Part shown: positions 37,436 to 50,300 of the stretch, piece by piece
Position numbering within the stretch: the first letter of the stretch is position 1
Layout of the letters: the number at the start of each line of letters is the position of its first letter
NCBI GenBank assembly: GCA_950106755.1
Contig: OX467088.1
Span: 14,926,001 to 14,990,000 of the forward strand
From: Climacium dendroides
Taxonomy: Eukaryota > Streptophyta > Bryopsida > Hypnales > Climaciaceae
Direction of reading: 5' to 3'
Length of the DNA stretch: 64,000 bases
The notes under the pieces: model-generated
Database searches by the model: none
Told to the model about the DNA's origin: nothing
Seen by the model: only the letters and a program-made list of their open reading frames with translations
Position numbers and translations under genes: made by a program

Positions 37436-39271
37436 TCATGCATATTGCACGTCAAAATATGCAAGCAAAGAAAATGTAGAAGTTGCCAATGCTCCAAGCC
37501 TTCCTTTTCCAGTTGGAAAATGGTAATTCAAGGAAAATACTGTAGAGGCAATGCGTGACAAAATTCAACAAAATAGAATTAGGCTTGCCTTGCACTTGAA
37601 GGGCCACAAACATTTCAAACCTCATAGACATTGCACGTAGGAACAGGAATGCAAGAATACTTGACAAAAGCAAATGTCGCAAGATATCATTTTCAAATTA
37701 TTTGTAACAACTTATTTTATGGTCTAAATTGGAAGGCAATGCGTGAGAATTTCAAGAACACATCGTCGACTTGCCTTGTACTTTAACACCGGAACAGCAA
37801 ATCTCATGCATGTTGCATCTCAAAATATACAAGCAAAGAAAATGTATTAGTTGCCAATGCTCCAAGCCTTCCTTTTCTAGTTGGAAAATGGTAATTCAAG
37901 GGAAATACTGTAAAGGCAATGCGTGACATATTCAACAAAATAGAATTAGGCTTGCCTTGCACTTGAAAGGCCACAATCATTTCAAACCTCATACACATTG
38001 CACGTAGGAAAAGGAATGCAAGAATACTTGACAAAAGCAAATGTCACAAGATAGCATTTTCAAATTATTTGTAACAACTTATTTTATGGTCTAAATTGGA
38101 AGGCAATGCGTGAGAATTTCAAGAACACATCGTCGACTTGCCTTGTACTTTAACGCCGAAACATCAAATCTTATGCATATTGCATTTCAAAATATGCAAG
38201 CAAAGAAAATGTATTAGTTGCCAATGCTCCAAGCCTTCCTTTTCCAGTTGGAAAATGGTAATTCAAGGAAAATACTGTAAAGGCAATGCGTGACATATTC
38301 AACAAAATAGAATTAGGCTTGCCTTGCACTTGGAGGGCCACAATCATTTCAAACCTCATAGACATTGCACGTAGGAAAAGGAATGCAAGAATACTTGGCA
38401 AAAGCAAATGTCGCAAGATATCATTGTCAAATTATTTGTAACAACTTATTTTATGGTCTAAATTGGAAGGCAATGCGTGAGAATTTCAAGAACACATCGT
38501 CGACTTGCCTTGTACTTTAACAACGGAACATCAAATCTCATGCATATTGCACGTTCAAATATGCAAACAAAGAAAATGTATTAGTTGCCAATGCTCCAAG
38601 CCTTCCTTTTCTAGTTGGTAAATGGTAATTCAAGGGAAATACTGTAAAGGCAATGCGTGACATATTCAACAAAATTGAATTAGGCTTGCCTTGCACTTGG
38701 AGGGCTACAATCATTTCAAACCTCATACACATTGCACGTAGGAAAAGGAATGCAAGAATACTTGACAAAAGCAAATGTCGCAAGATATCATTTTCAAATT
38801 ATTTGTAACAACTTATATTATGGTCTAAATTAGAAGGCAATGCGTGAGAATTTCAAGAACACATCGTCGACTTGCCTTGTACTTTAACACCGGAACAGCA
38901 AATCTCATGCATATTGCACGTCAAAATATACAAGCAAAGAAAATGTATTAGTTGCCAATGCTCCAAGCCTTCCTTTTCTAGTTGGAAAATGGTAATTCAA
39001 GGGAAATACTGTAAAGGCAATGCGTGACATATTCAACAAAATAGAATTAGGCTTGCCTTGCACTTGAAAGGCCACAATCATTTCAAACCTCATACACATT
39101 GCACGTAGGAAAAGGAATGCAAGAATACTTGACAAAAGCAAATGTCGCAAGATATCATTTTCAAATTATTTGTAACAACTTATTTTATGGTCTAAATTGG
39201 AAGGCAATGCGTGAGAATTTCAAGAACACATCGTTGACTTGCCTTGTACTTTAACACCGGAACAGCAAATC
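37436..39271. repeat. 5-monomer HOR I-J-K-L-G, copy 3 (1,836 bp)
   Basis: I 37436 (368 bp), J 37804, K 38171, L 38538, G 38905. As far as I can read, it is the same as the 34131 unit at every diagnostic mark, which implies very recent duplication or continuing homogenisation. Confidence 0.92.
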
Positions 39272-40373
39272 TCATGCATATTGCACGTCAAAATATGCAA
39301 GCAAAGAAAATGTAGAAGTTGCCAATGCTCCAAGCCTTCCTTTTCCAGTTGGAAAATGGTAATTCAAGGAAAATACTGTAGAGGCAATGCGTGACAAAAT
39401 TCAACAAAATAGAATTAGGCTTGCCTTGCACTTGAAGGGCCACAAACATTTCAAACCTCATAGACATTGCACGTAGGAACAGGAATGCAAGAATACTTGA
39501 CAAAAGCAAATGTCGCAAGATATCATTTTCAAATTATTTGTAACAACTTATTTTATGGTCTAAATTGGAAGGCAATGCGTGAGAATTTCAAGAACACATC
39601 GTCGACTTGCCTTGTACTTTAACACCGGAACAGCAAATCTCATGCATGTTGCATCTCAAAATATACAAGCAAAGAAAATGTATTAGTTGCCAATGCTCCA
39701 AGCCTTCCTTTTCTAGTTGGAAAATGGTAATTCAAGGGAAATACTGTAAAGGCAATGCGTGACATATTCAACAAAATAGAATTAGGCTTGCCTTGCACTT
39801 GAAAGGCCACAATCATTTCAAACCTCATACACATTGCACGTAGGAAAAGGAATGCAAGAATACTTGACAAAAGCAAATGTCACAAGATAGCATTTTCAAA
39901 TTATTTGTAACAACTTATTTTATGGTCTAAATTGGAAGGCAATGCGTGAGAATTTCAAGAACACATCGTCGACTTGCCTTGTACTTTAACGCCGAAACAT
40001 CAAATCTTATGCATATTGCATTTCAAAATATGCAAGCAAAGAAAATGTATTAGTTGCCAATGCTCCAAGCCTTCCTTTTCCAGTTGGAAAATGGTAATTC
40101 AAGGAAAATACTGTAAAGGCAATGCGTGACATATTCAACAAAATAGAATTAGGCTTGCCTTGCACTTGGAGGGCCACAATCATTTCAAACCTCATAGACA
40201 TTGCACGTAGGAAAAGGAATGCAAGAATACTTGGCAAAAGCAAATGTCGCAAGATATCATTGTCAAATTATTTGTAACAACTTATTTTATGGTCTAAATT
40301 GGAAGGCAATGCGTGAGAATTTCAAGAACACATCGTCGACTTGCCTTGTACTTTAACAACGGAACATCAAATC
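39272..40373. repeat. 5-monomer HOR, copy 4, partial (I-J-K)
   Basis: I 39272 (368 bp), J 39640 and K 40007 match the earlier copies. The next monomer (40374) starts as L (GCAAACAAAG, TTGGTAAATGG) but has AAAATAGAATTAGG and GAGGGCCAC where L has the TTGAATTAGG and GGGCTAC forms. The 5-monomer unit is therefore left there. Confidence 0.9.
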
Positions 40374-43300
40374 TCATGCATATTGCACGTTCAAATATGC
40401 AAACAAAGAAAATGTATTAGTTGCCAATGCTCCAAGCCTTCCTTTTCTAGTTGGTAAATGGTAATTCAAGGGAAATACTGTAAAGGCAATGCGTGACATA
40501 TTCAACAAAATAGAATTAGGCTTGCCTTGCACTTGGAGGGCCACAATCATTTCAAACCTCATACACATTGCACGTAGGAAAAGGAATGCAAGAATACTTG
40601 ACAAAAGCAAATGTCACAAGATATCATTTTCAAATTATTTGTAACAACTTATATTATGGTCTAAATTAGAAGGCAATGCGTGAGAATTTCAAGAACACAT
40701 CGTCGACTTGCCTTGTACTTTAACACCTCAAAATCAAATCTCATGCATATTGCACGTCAAAATATACAAGCAAAGAAAATGTAGATGTTGCCAATGCTCC
40801 AAGCCTTCCTTTTCCAGTTGGAAAATAGTAATCCAAAGAAAATACTGTAAAAGCAATGCGTGACAAATTCAACAAAATAGAATTAGGCTTGCCTTGCACT
40901 TGAAGGGCCACAATCATTTCAAACCTCATACACATTGCACGTAGGAAAAGGAATGCAAGAATACTTGACAAAAGCAAATGTCGCAAGATATCATTTTCAA
41001 ATTATTTGTAACAACTTATTTTATGGTCTAAATTGGAAGGCAATGCGTGAGAATTTCAAGAACACATCGTCGACTTGCCTTGTACTTTAACACCGGAACA
41101 TCAAATCTCATGCACATTGCATCTCAAAATATGCAAGCAAAGAAAATGTATTAGTTGCCAATGCTCCAAGCCTTCCTTTTCTAGTTGGAAAATGGTAATT
41201 CAAGGAAAATACTGTAAAGGCAATGCGTGACATATTCAACAAAATAGAATTAGGCTTGCCTTGCACTTGGAGGGCCACAATCATTTCAAACCTCATAGAC
41301 ATTGCACGTAGGAAAAGGAATGCAAGAATACTTAGCAAAAGCAAATGTCGCAGGATATCATTTTCAAATTATTTGTAACAACTTATTTTATGGTCTAAAT
41401 TGGAAGGCAATGCGTGAGAATTTCAAGAACACATCGTCGACTTGCCTTGTACTTTAACACCGGAACAGCAAATCTCATGCATATTGCATCTCAAAATATG
41501 CAAACAAAGAAAATGTATTAGTTGCCAATGCTCCAAGCCTTCCTTTTGTAGTTGGAAAATGGTAATTCTAGGAAAATACTGTAAAGGCAATGCGTGACAA
41601 ATTCAACAAAATAGAATTAGGCTTGCCTTGCACTTGAAGGGCCACAAACATTTCAAACCTCATAGACATTGCACGTAGGAACAAGAATGCAAGAATACTT
41701 GACAAAAGCAAATGTCGCAAGATAGCATTTTCAAATTATTTGTAACAACTTATTTTATGGTCTAAATTGGAAGGCAATGCGTGAGAATTTCAAGAACACA
41801 TCGTCGACTTGCCTTGTACTTTAACACCGGAACAGCAAATCTCATGCATATTGCACGTCAAAATATACAAGCAAAGAAAATGTAGAAGTTGCCAATGCTC
41901 CAAGCCTTCCTTTTCCAGTTGGAAAATGGTAATTCAAGGAAAATACTGTAAAGGCAATGCGTGACAAATTCAACAAAATAGAATTAGGCTTGCCTTGCAC
42001 TTGAAGGGCCACAATCATTTCAAACCTCATACGCATTGCACGTAGGAAAAGGAATGCAAGAATACTTGACAAAAGCAAATGTCGCAAGATATCATTTTCA
42101 AATTATTTGTAACAACTTATTTTATGGTCTAAATTGGAAGGCAATGCGTGAGAATTTCAAGAACACATCGTTGACTTGCCTTGTACTTTAACACCGGAAC
42201 ATCAAATCTCATGCATATTGCACGTTCAAATATGCAAACAAAGAAAATGTATTAGTTGCCAATGCTCCAAGCCTTCCTTTTCTAGTTGGAAAATGGTAAT
42301 TCAAGGAAAATACTGTAAAGGCAATGCGTGACAAATTCAACAAAATAGAATTAGGCTTGCCTTGCACTTGAAGGGCCACAAACATTTCAAACCTCATAGA
42401 CATTGCACGTAGGAAAAGGAATGCAAGAATACTTGACAAAAGCAAATGTCACAAGATATCATCTTCAAATTATTTGTAACAACTTATTTTATGGTCTAAA
42501 TTGGAAGGCAATGCGTGAGAATTTCAAGAACACATTGTTGACTTGCCTTGTACTTTACCAACGGAACATCAAATCTCATGCATATTGCACGTTCAAATAT
42601 GCAAACAAAGAAAATGTATTAGTTGCCAATGCTCCAAGCCTTCCTTTTGTAGTTGGAAAATGGTAATTCACGGAAAATACTGTAAAGGCAATGCGTGACA
42701 AATTCAACAAAATAGAATTAGGCTTGCCTTGCACTTGAAGGGCCACAAACATTTCAAACCTCATAGACATTGCACGTAGGAACAAGAATGCAAGAATACT
42801 TGACAAAAGCAAATGTCGCAAGATATCATTTTCAAATTATTTGTAACAACTTATTCTATGGTCTAAATTGGAAGGCAATGCGTGAGAATTTCAAGAACAC
42901 ATCGTCGACTTGCCTTGTACTTCAACACCTCAAAATCAAATCTCATGCATATTGCACGTCAAAATATACAAGCAAAGAAAATGTATTAGTTGCCAATGCT
43001 CCAAGCCTTCCTTTTGTAGTTGGAAAATGGTAATTCACGGAAAATACTGTAAAGGCAATGCGTGACAAATTCAACAAAATAGAATTAGGCTTGCCTTGCA
43101 CTTGAAGGGCCACAAACATTTCAAACCTCATAGACATTGCACGTAGGAACAAGAATGCAAGAATACTTGACAAAAGCAAATGTCGCAAGATAGCATTTTC
43201 AAATTATTTGTAACAACTTATTTTATGGTCTAAATTGGAAGGCAATGCGTGAGAATTTCAAGAACACATCGTCGACTTGCCTTGTACTTTAACACCGGAA

Positions 43301-43676
43301 CAGCAAATCTCATGCATATTGCACGTCAAAATATACAAGCAAAGAAAATGTAGAAGTTGCCAATGCTCCAAGCCTTCCTTTTCCAGTTGGAAAATGGTAA
43401 TTCAAGGAAAATACTGTAAAGGCAATGCGTGACAAATTCAACAAAATAGAATTAGGCTTGCCTTGCACTTGAAGGGCCACAATCATTTCAAACCTCATAC
43501 GCATTGCACGTAGGAAAAGGAATGCAAGAATACTTGACAAAAGCAAATGTCGCAAGATATCATTTTCAAATTATTTGTAACAACTTATTTTATGGTCTAA
43601 ATTGGAAGGCAATGCGTGAGAATTTCAAGAACACATCGTTGACTTGCCTTGTACTTTAACACCGGAACATCAAATC
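40374..43676. repeat. 9-monomer HOR L'-M-N-O-P-Q-R-S-P, copy 1 (3,303 bp)
   Basis: Monomers at 40374, 40741, 41108, 41475, 41842, 42209, 42576, 42943 and 43310. Marks are GTAGATGTTGCC and ATCCAAAGAAAA in M, CTTAGCAAAAGC with GCAGGATATC in N, TTTTGTAGTTGG with GGAACAAGAATG in O, R and S, CATACGCATTGC in P, TACTTTACCAACGG at the start of R and TTATTCTATGG inside R. Two P monomers bracket Q-R-S, so a 4-monomer Q-R-S-P sub-unit is nested inside. Confidence 0.88.
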
Positions 43677-46612
43677 TCATGCATATTGCACGTTCAAATA
43701 TGCAAACAAAGAAAATGTATTAGTTGCCAATGCTCCAAGCCTTCCTTTTCTAGTTGGAAAATGGTAATTCAAGGAAAATACTGTAAAGGCAATGCGTGAC
43801 ATATTCAACAAAATAGAATTAGGCTTGCCTTGCACTTGGAGGGCCACAATCATTTCAAACCTCATACACATTGCACGTAGGAAAAGGAATGCAAGAATAC
43901 TTGACAAAAGCAAATGTCACAAGATATCATTTTCAAATTATTTGTAACAACTTATATTATGGTCTAAATTAGAAGGCAATGCGTGAGAATTTCAAGAACA
44001 CATCGTCGACTTGCCTTGTACTTTAACACCTCAAAATCAAATCTCATGCATATTGCACGTCAAAATATACAAGCAAAGAAAATGTAGATGTTGCCAATGC
44101 TCCAAGCCTTCCTTTTCCAGTTGGAAAATAGTAATCCAAAGAAAATACTGTAAAAGCAATGCGTGACAAATTCAACAAAATAGAATTAGGCTTGCCTTGC
44201 ACTTGAAGGGCCACAATCATTTCAAACCTCATACACATTGCACGTAGGAAAAGGAATGCAAGAATACTTGACAAAAGCAAATGTCGCAAGATATCATTTT
44301 CAAATTATTTGTAACAACTTATTTTATGGTCTAAATTGGAAGGCAATGCGTGAGAATTTCAAGAACACATCGTCGACTTGCCTTGTACTTTAACACCGGA
44401 ACATCAAATCTCATGCATATTGCATCTCAAAATATGCAAGCAAAGAAAATGTATTAGTTGCCAATGCTCCAAGCCTTCCTTTTCTAGTTGGAAAATGGTA
44501 ATTCAAGGAAAATACTGTAAAGGCAATGCGTGACATATTCAACAAAATAGAATTAGGCTTGCCTTGCACTTGGAGGGCCACAATCATTTCAAACCTCATA
44601 GACATTGCACGTAGGAAAAGGAATGCAAGAATACTTAGCAAAAGCAAATGTCGCAGGATATCATTTTCAAATTATTTGTAACAACTTATTTTATGGTCTA
44701 AATTGGAAGGCAATGCGTGAGAATTTCAAGAACACATTGTTGACTTGCCTTGTACTTTAACAACGGAACATCAAATCTCATGCATATTGCACGTTCAAAT
44801 ATGCAAACAAAGAAAATGTATTAGTTGCCAATGCTCCAAGCCTTCCTTTTGTAGTTGGAAAATGGTAATTCTAGGAAAATACTGTAAAGGCAATGCGTGA
44901 CAAATTCAACAAAATAGAATTAGGCTTGCCTTGCACTTGAAGGGCCACAAACATTTCAAACCTCATAGACATTGCACGTAGGAACAAGAATGCAAGAATA
45001 CTTGACAAAAGCAAATGTCGCAAGATAGCATTTTCAAATTATTTGTAACAACTTATTTTATGGTCTAAATTGGAAGGCAATGCGTGAGAATTTCAAGAAC
45101 ACATCGTTGACTTGCCTTGTACTTTAACACCGGAACATCAAATCTCATGCATATTGCACGTTCAAATATGCAAACAAAGAAAATGTATTAGTTGCCAATG
45201 CTCCAAGCCTTCCTTTTCTAGTTGGAAAATGGTAATTCAAGGAAAATACTGTAAAGGCAATGCGTGACAAATTCAACAAAATAGAATTAGGCTTGCCTTG
45301 CACTTGAAGGGCCACAAACATTTCAAACCTCATAGACATTGCACGTAGGAAAAGGAATGCAAGAATACTTGACAAAAGCAAATGTCACAAGATATCATCT
45401 TCAAATTATTTGTAACAACTTATTTTATGGTCTAAATTGGAAGGCAATGCGTGAGAATTTCAAGAACACATTGTTGACTTGCCTTGTACTTTACCAACGG
45501 AACATCAAATCTCATGCATATTGCACGTTCAAATATGCAAACAAAGAAAATGTATTAGTTGCCAATGCTCCAAGCCTTCCTTTTGTAGTTGGAAAATGGT
45601 AATTCACGGAAAATACTGTAAAGGCAATGCGTGACAAATTCAACAAAATAGAATTAGGCTTGCCTTGCACTTGAAGGGCCACAAACATTTCAAACCTCAT
45701 AGACATTGCACGTAGGAACAAGAATGCAAGAATACTTGACAAAAGCAAATGTCGCAAGATATCATTTTCAAATTATTTGTAACAACTTATTCTATGGTCT
45801 AAATTGGAAGGCAATGCGTGAGAATTTCAAGAACACATCGTCGACTTGCCTTGTACTTCAACACCTCAAAATCAAATCTCATGCATATTGCACGTCAAAA
45901 TATACAAGCAAAGAAAATGTATTAGTTGCCAATGCTCCAAGCCTTCCTTTTGTAGTTGGAAAATGGTAATTCACGGAAAATACTGTAAAGGCAATGCGTG
46001 ACAAATTCAACAAAATAGAATTAGGCTTGCCTTGCACTTGAAGGGCCACAAACATTTCAAACCTCATAGACATTGCACGTAGGAACAAGAATGCAAGAAT
46101 ACTTGACAAAAGCAAATGTCGCGAGATAGCATTTTCAAATTATTTGTAACAACTTATTTTATGGTCTAAATTGGAAGGCAATGCGTGAGAATTTCAAGAA
46201 CACATCGTCGACTTGCCTTGAACTTTAACACCGGAACAGCAAATCTCATGCATATTGCACGTCAAAATATACAAGCAAAGAAAATGTAGAAGTTGCCAAT
46301 GCTCCAAGCCTTCCTTTTCCAGTTGGAAAATGGTAATTCAAGGAAAATACTGTAAAGGCAATGCGTGACAAATTCAACAAAATAGAATTAGGCTTGCCTT
46401 GCACTTGAAGGGCCACAATCATTTCAAACCTCATACGCATTGCACGTAGGAAAAGGAATGCAAGAATACTTGACAAAAGCAAATGTCGCAAGATATCATT
46501 TTCAAATTATTTGTAACAACTTATTTTATGGTCTAAATTGGAAGGCAATGCGTGAGAATTTCAAGAACACATCGTTGACTTGCCTTGTACTTTAACACCG
46601 GAACATCAAATC
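43677..46612. repeat. 9-monomer HOR derivative, 8 monomers (2,936 bp)
   Basis: L'' 43677, M 44044, N 44411, a mosaic O' 44778, Q 45145, R 45512, S 45879, P 46246. M and N repeat copy 1 at exactly 3,303 bp, and Q-R-S-P repeat it at 2,936 bp, so one monomer (P) is missing after O. O' has an R-like start (CAACGGAACATC, TTCAAATATGCAAAC), an O body (TTCTAGG, GGAACAAGAATG, GATAGCATT) and a P tail (ACATCGTTGAC). The O to P switch lies between about 45031 and 45106. Confidence 0.86.
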
Positions 46613-47346
46613 TCATGCATATTGCACGTTCAAATATGCAAACAAAGAAAATGTATTAGTTGCCAATGCTCCAAGCCTTCCTTTTCTAGTTGGAAAATGG
46701 TAATTCAAGGAAAATACTGTAAAGGCAATGCGTGACAAATTCAACAAAATAGAATTAGGCTTGCCTTGCACTTGAAGGGCCACAAACATTTCAAACCTCA
46801 TAGACATTGCACGTAGGAAAAGGAATGCAAGAATACTTGACAAAAGCAAATGTCACAAGATATCATCTTCAAATTATTTGTAACAACTTATTTTATGGTC
46901 TAAATTGGAAGGCAATGCGTGAGAATTTCAAGAACACATTGTTGACTTGCCTTGTACTTTAACAACGGAACATCAAATCTCATGCATATTGCACGTTCAA
47001 ATATGCAAACAAAGAAAATGTATTAGTTGCCAATGCTCCAAGCCTTCCTTTTGTAGTTGGAAAATGGTAATTCACGGAAAATACTGTAAAGGCAATGCGT
47101 GACAAATTCAACAAAATAGAATTAGGCTTGCCTTGCACTTGAAGGGCCACAAACATTTCAAACCTCATAGACATTGCACGTAGGAACAAGAATGCAAGAA
47201 TACTTGACAAAAGCAAATGTCGCAAGATATCATTTTCAAATTATTTGTAACAACTTATTTTATGGTCTAAATTGGAAGGCAATGCGTGAGAATTTCAAGA
47301 ACACATCGTCGACTTGCCTTGTACTTTAACACCGCAACAGCAAATC
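46613..47346. repeat. Extra Q-R pair after the 9-monomer HOR
   Basis: Q at 46613 and R at 46980 follow P, a further 1,468 bp step of the Q-R-S-P sub-unit. This R lacks the two rare marks of the other copies: it has TACTTTAACAACGG instead of TACTTTACCAACGG, and TTATTTTATGG instead of TTATTCTATGG. It looks like the unmutated ancestor of the R type. Confidence 0.82.
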
Positions 47347-50300
47347 TCATGCATATTGCACGTTCAAATATGCAAGCAAAGAAAATGTATTAGTTGCCAA
47401 TGCTCCAAGCCTTCCTTTTGTAGTTGGAAAATGGTAATTCAAGGAAAATACTGTAAAGGTAATGCGTGACAAATTCAACAAAATAGAATTAGGCTTGCCT
47501 TGTACTTCAAGGGCCACAAACATTTCAAACCTCATAGACATTGCACGTAGGAACAGGAATGCAAGAATACTTGACAAAAGCAAATGTCGCAAGATATCAT
47601 TTTCAAATTATTTGTAACAACTTATATTATGGTCTAAATTGGAAGGCAATGCGTGAGAATTTCAAGAACACATCGTCGACTTGCCTTGTACTTTAACACC
47701 GGAACAGCAAATCTCATGCATATTGCACGTCAAAATATACAAGCAAAGAAAATGTAGAAGTTGCCAATGCTCCAAGCCTTCCTTTTCCAGTTGGAAAATG
47801 GTAATTCAAGGAAAATACTGTAAAGGCAATGCGTGACATATTCAACAAAATAGAATTAGGCTTGCCTTGCACTTGAAGGGCCACAATCATTTCAAACCTC
47901 ATACACATTGCACGTAGGAAAAGGAATGCAAGAATACTTGACAAAAGCAAATGTCGCAAGATATCATTTTCAAATTATTTGTAACAACTTATTTTATGGT
48001 CTAAATTGGAAGGCAATGCGTGAGAATTTCAAGAACACATCGTCGACTTGCCTTGTACTTTAACACCGGAACATCAAATCTCATGCATATTGCACGTTCA
48101 AATATGCAAACAAAGAAAATGTATTAGTTGCCAATGCTCCAAGCCTTCCTTTTCTAGTTGGAAAATGGTAATTCAAGGGAAATACTGTAAAGGCAATGCG
48201 TGACAAATTCAACAAAATAGAATTAGGCTTGCCTTGCACTTGAAGGGCCACAATCATTTCAGACCTCATACACATTGCACGTAGGAAAAGGAATGCAAGA
48301 ATACTTGACAAAAGCAAATGTCGCAAGATATCATTTTCAAATTATTTGTAACAACTTATTTTATGGTCTAAATTGGAAGGCAATGCGTGAGAATTTCAAG
48401 AACACATCGTCGACTTGCCTTGTACTTTAACACCGGAACAGCAAATCTCATGCATATTGCATCTCAAAATATGCAAGCAAAGAAAATGTATTAGTTGCCA
48501 ATGCTCCAAGCCTTCCTTTTCTAGTTGGAAAATGGTAATTCAAGGAAAATACTGTAAAGGCAATGCGTGACAAATTCAACAAAATAGAATTAGGCTTGCC
48601 TTGCACTTGAAGGGCCACAAACATTTCAAACCTCATAGACATTGCACGTAGGAACAGGAATGCAAGAATACTTGACAAAAGCAAATGTCGCAAGATATCA
48701 TCTTCAAATTATTTGTAACAACTTATTTTATGGTCTAAATTGGAAGGCAATGCGTGAGAATTTCAAGAACACATTGTTGACTTGCCTTGTACTTTAACAA
48801 CGGAACATCAAATCTCATGCATATTGCACGTTCAAATATGCAAACAAAGAAAATGTATTAGTTGCCAATGCTCCAAGCCTTCCTTTTCTAGTTGGAAAAT
48901 CGTAATTCAAGGAAAATACTGTAAAGGCAATGCGTGACAAATTCAACAAAATAGAATTAGGCTTGCCTTGCACTTGAAGGGCCACAAACACTTCAAACCT
49001 CATAGACATTGCACGTAGGAACAGGAATGCAAGAATACTTGACAAAAGCAAATGTCGCAAGATATCATTTTCAAATTATTTGTAACAACTTATTTTATGG
49101 TCTAAATTGGAAGGCAATGCGTGAGAATTTCAAGAACACATCGTCGACTTGCCTTGTACTTCAACACCTCAAAATCAAATCTCATGCATATTGCACGTCA
49201 AAATATACAAGCAAAGAAAATGTATTAGTTGCCAATGCTCCAAGCCTTCCTTTTCTAGTTGGAAAATGGTAATTCAAGGAAAATACTGTAAAGGCAATGC
49301 GTGACAAATTCAACAAAATAGAATTAGGCTTGCCTTGCACTTGAAGGGCCACAAACACTTCAAACCTCATAGACATTGCACGTAGGAACAGGAATGCAAG
49401 AATACTTGACAAAAGCAAATGTCGCAAGATATCATTTTCAAATTATTTGTAACAACTTATTTTATAGTCTAAATTGGAAGGCAATGCGTGAGAATTTCAA
49501 GAACACATCGTCGACTTGCCTTGTACTTTAACACCGGAACATCAAATCTCATGCATATTGCACGTTCAAATATGCAAGCAAAGAAAATGTATTAGTTGCC
49601 AATGCTCCAAGCCTTCCTTTTCTAGTTGGAAAATCATAATTCAAGGAAAATACTGTAAAGGCAATGCGTGACAAATTCAACAAAATAGAATTAGGCTTGC
49701 CTTGCACTTGAAGGGCCACAATCATTTCAAACCTCATAGACATTGCACGTAGGAACAGGAATGCAAGAATACTTGACAAAAGCAAATGTCGCAAGATATC
49801 ATTTTCAAATTATTTGTAACAACTTATTTTATGGTCTAAATTGGAAGGCAATGCGTGAGAATTTCAAGAACACATTCTTGACTTGCCTTGTACTTTAACA
49901 CCGGAACATCAAATCTCATGCATATTGCACGTTCAAATATGCAAGCAAAGAAAATGTATTAGTTGCCAATGCTCCAAGCCTTCCTTTTCTAGTTGGAAAA
50001 TCATAATTCAAGGAAAATACTGTAAAGGCAATGCGTGACAAATTCAACAAAATAGAATTAGGCTTGCCTTGCACTTGAAGGGCCACAATCATTTCAAACC
50101 TCATAGACATTGCACGTAGGAACAGGAATGCAAGAATACTTGACAAAAGCAAATGTCGCAAGATATCATTTTCAAATTATTTGTAACAACTTATTTTATG
50201 GTCTAAATTGGAAGGCAATGCGTGAGAATTTCAAGAACACATCGTCGACTTGCCTTGTACTTTAACACCGGAACATCAAATCTCATGCATATTGCACGTT

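Noticed and set aside
34131..40373. Assembly artefact producing the repeated 5-monomer units
   Set aside because: Cannot be excluded from sequence alone, but the units differ by an internal one-monomer deletion at 37069 and a changed exit at 40374, which argues against simple duplication of one contig piece.
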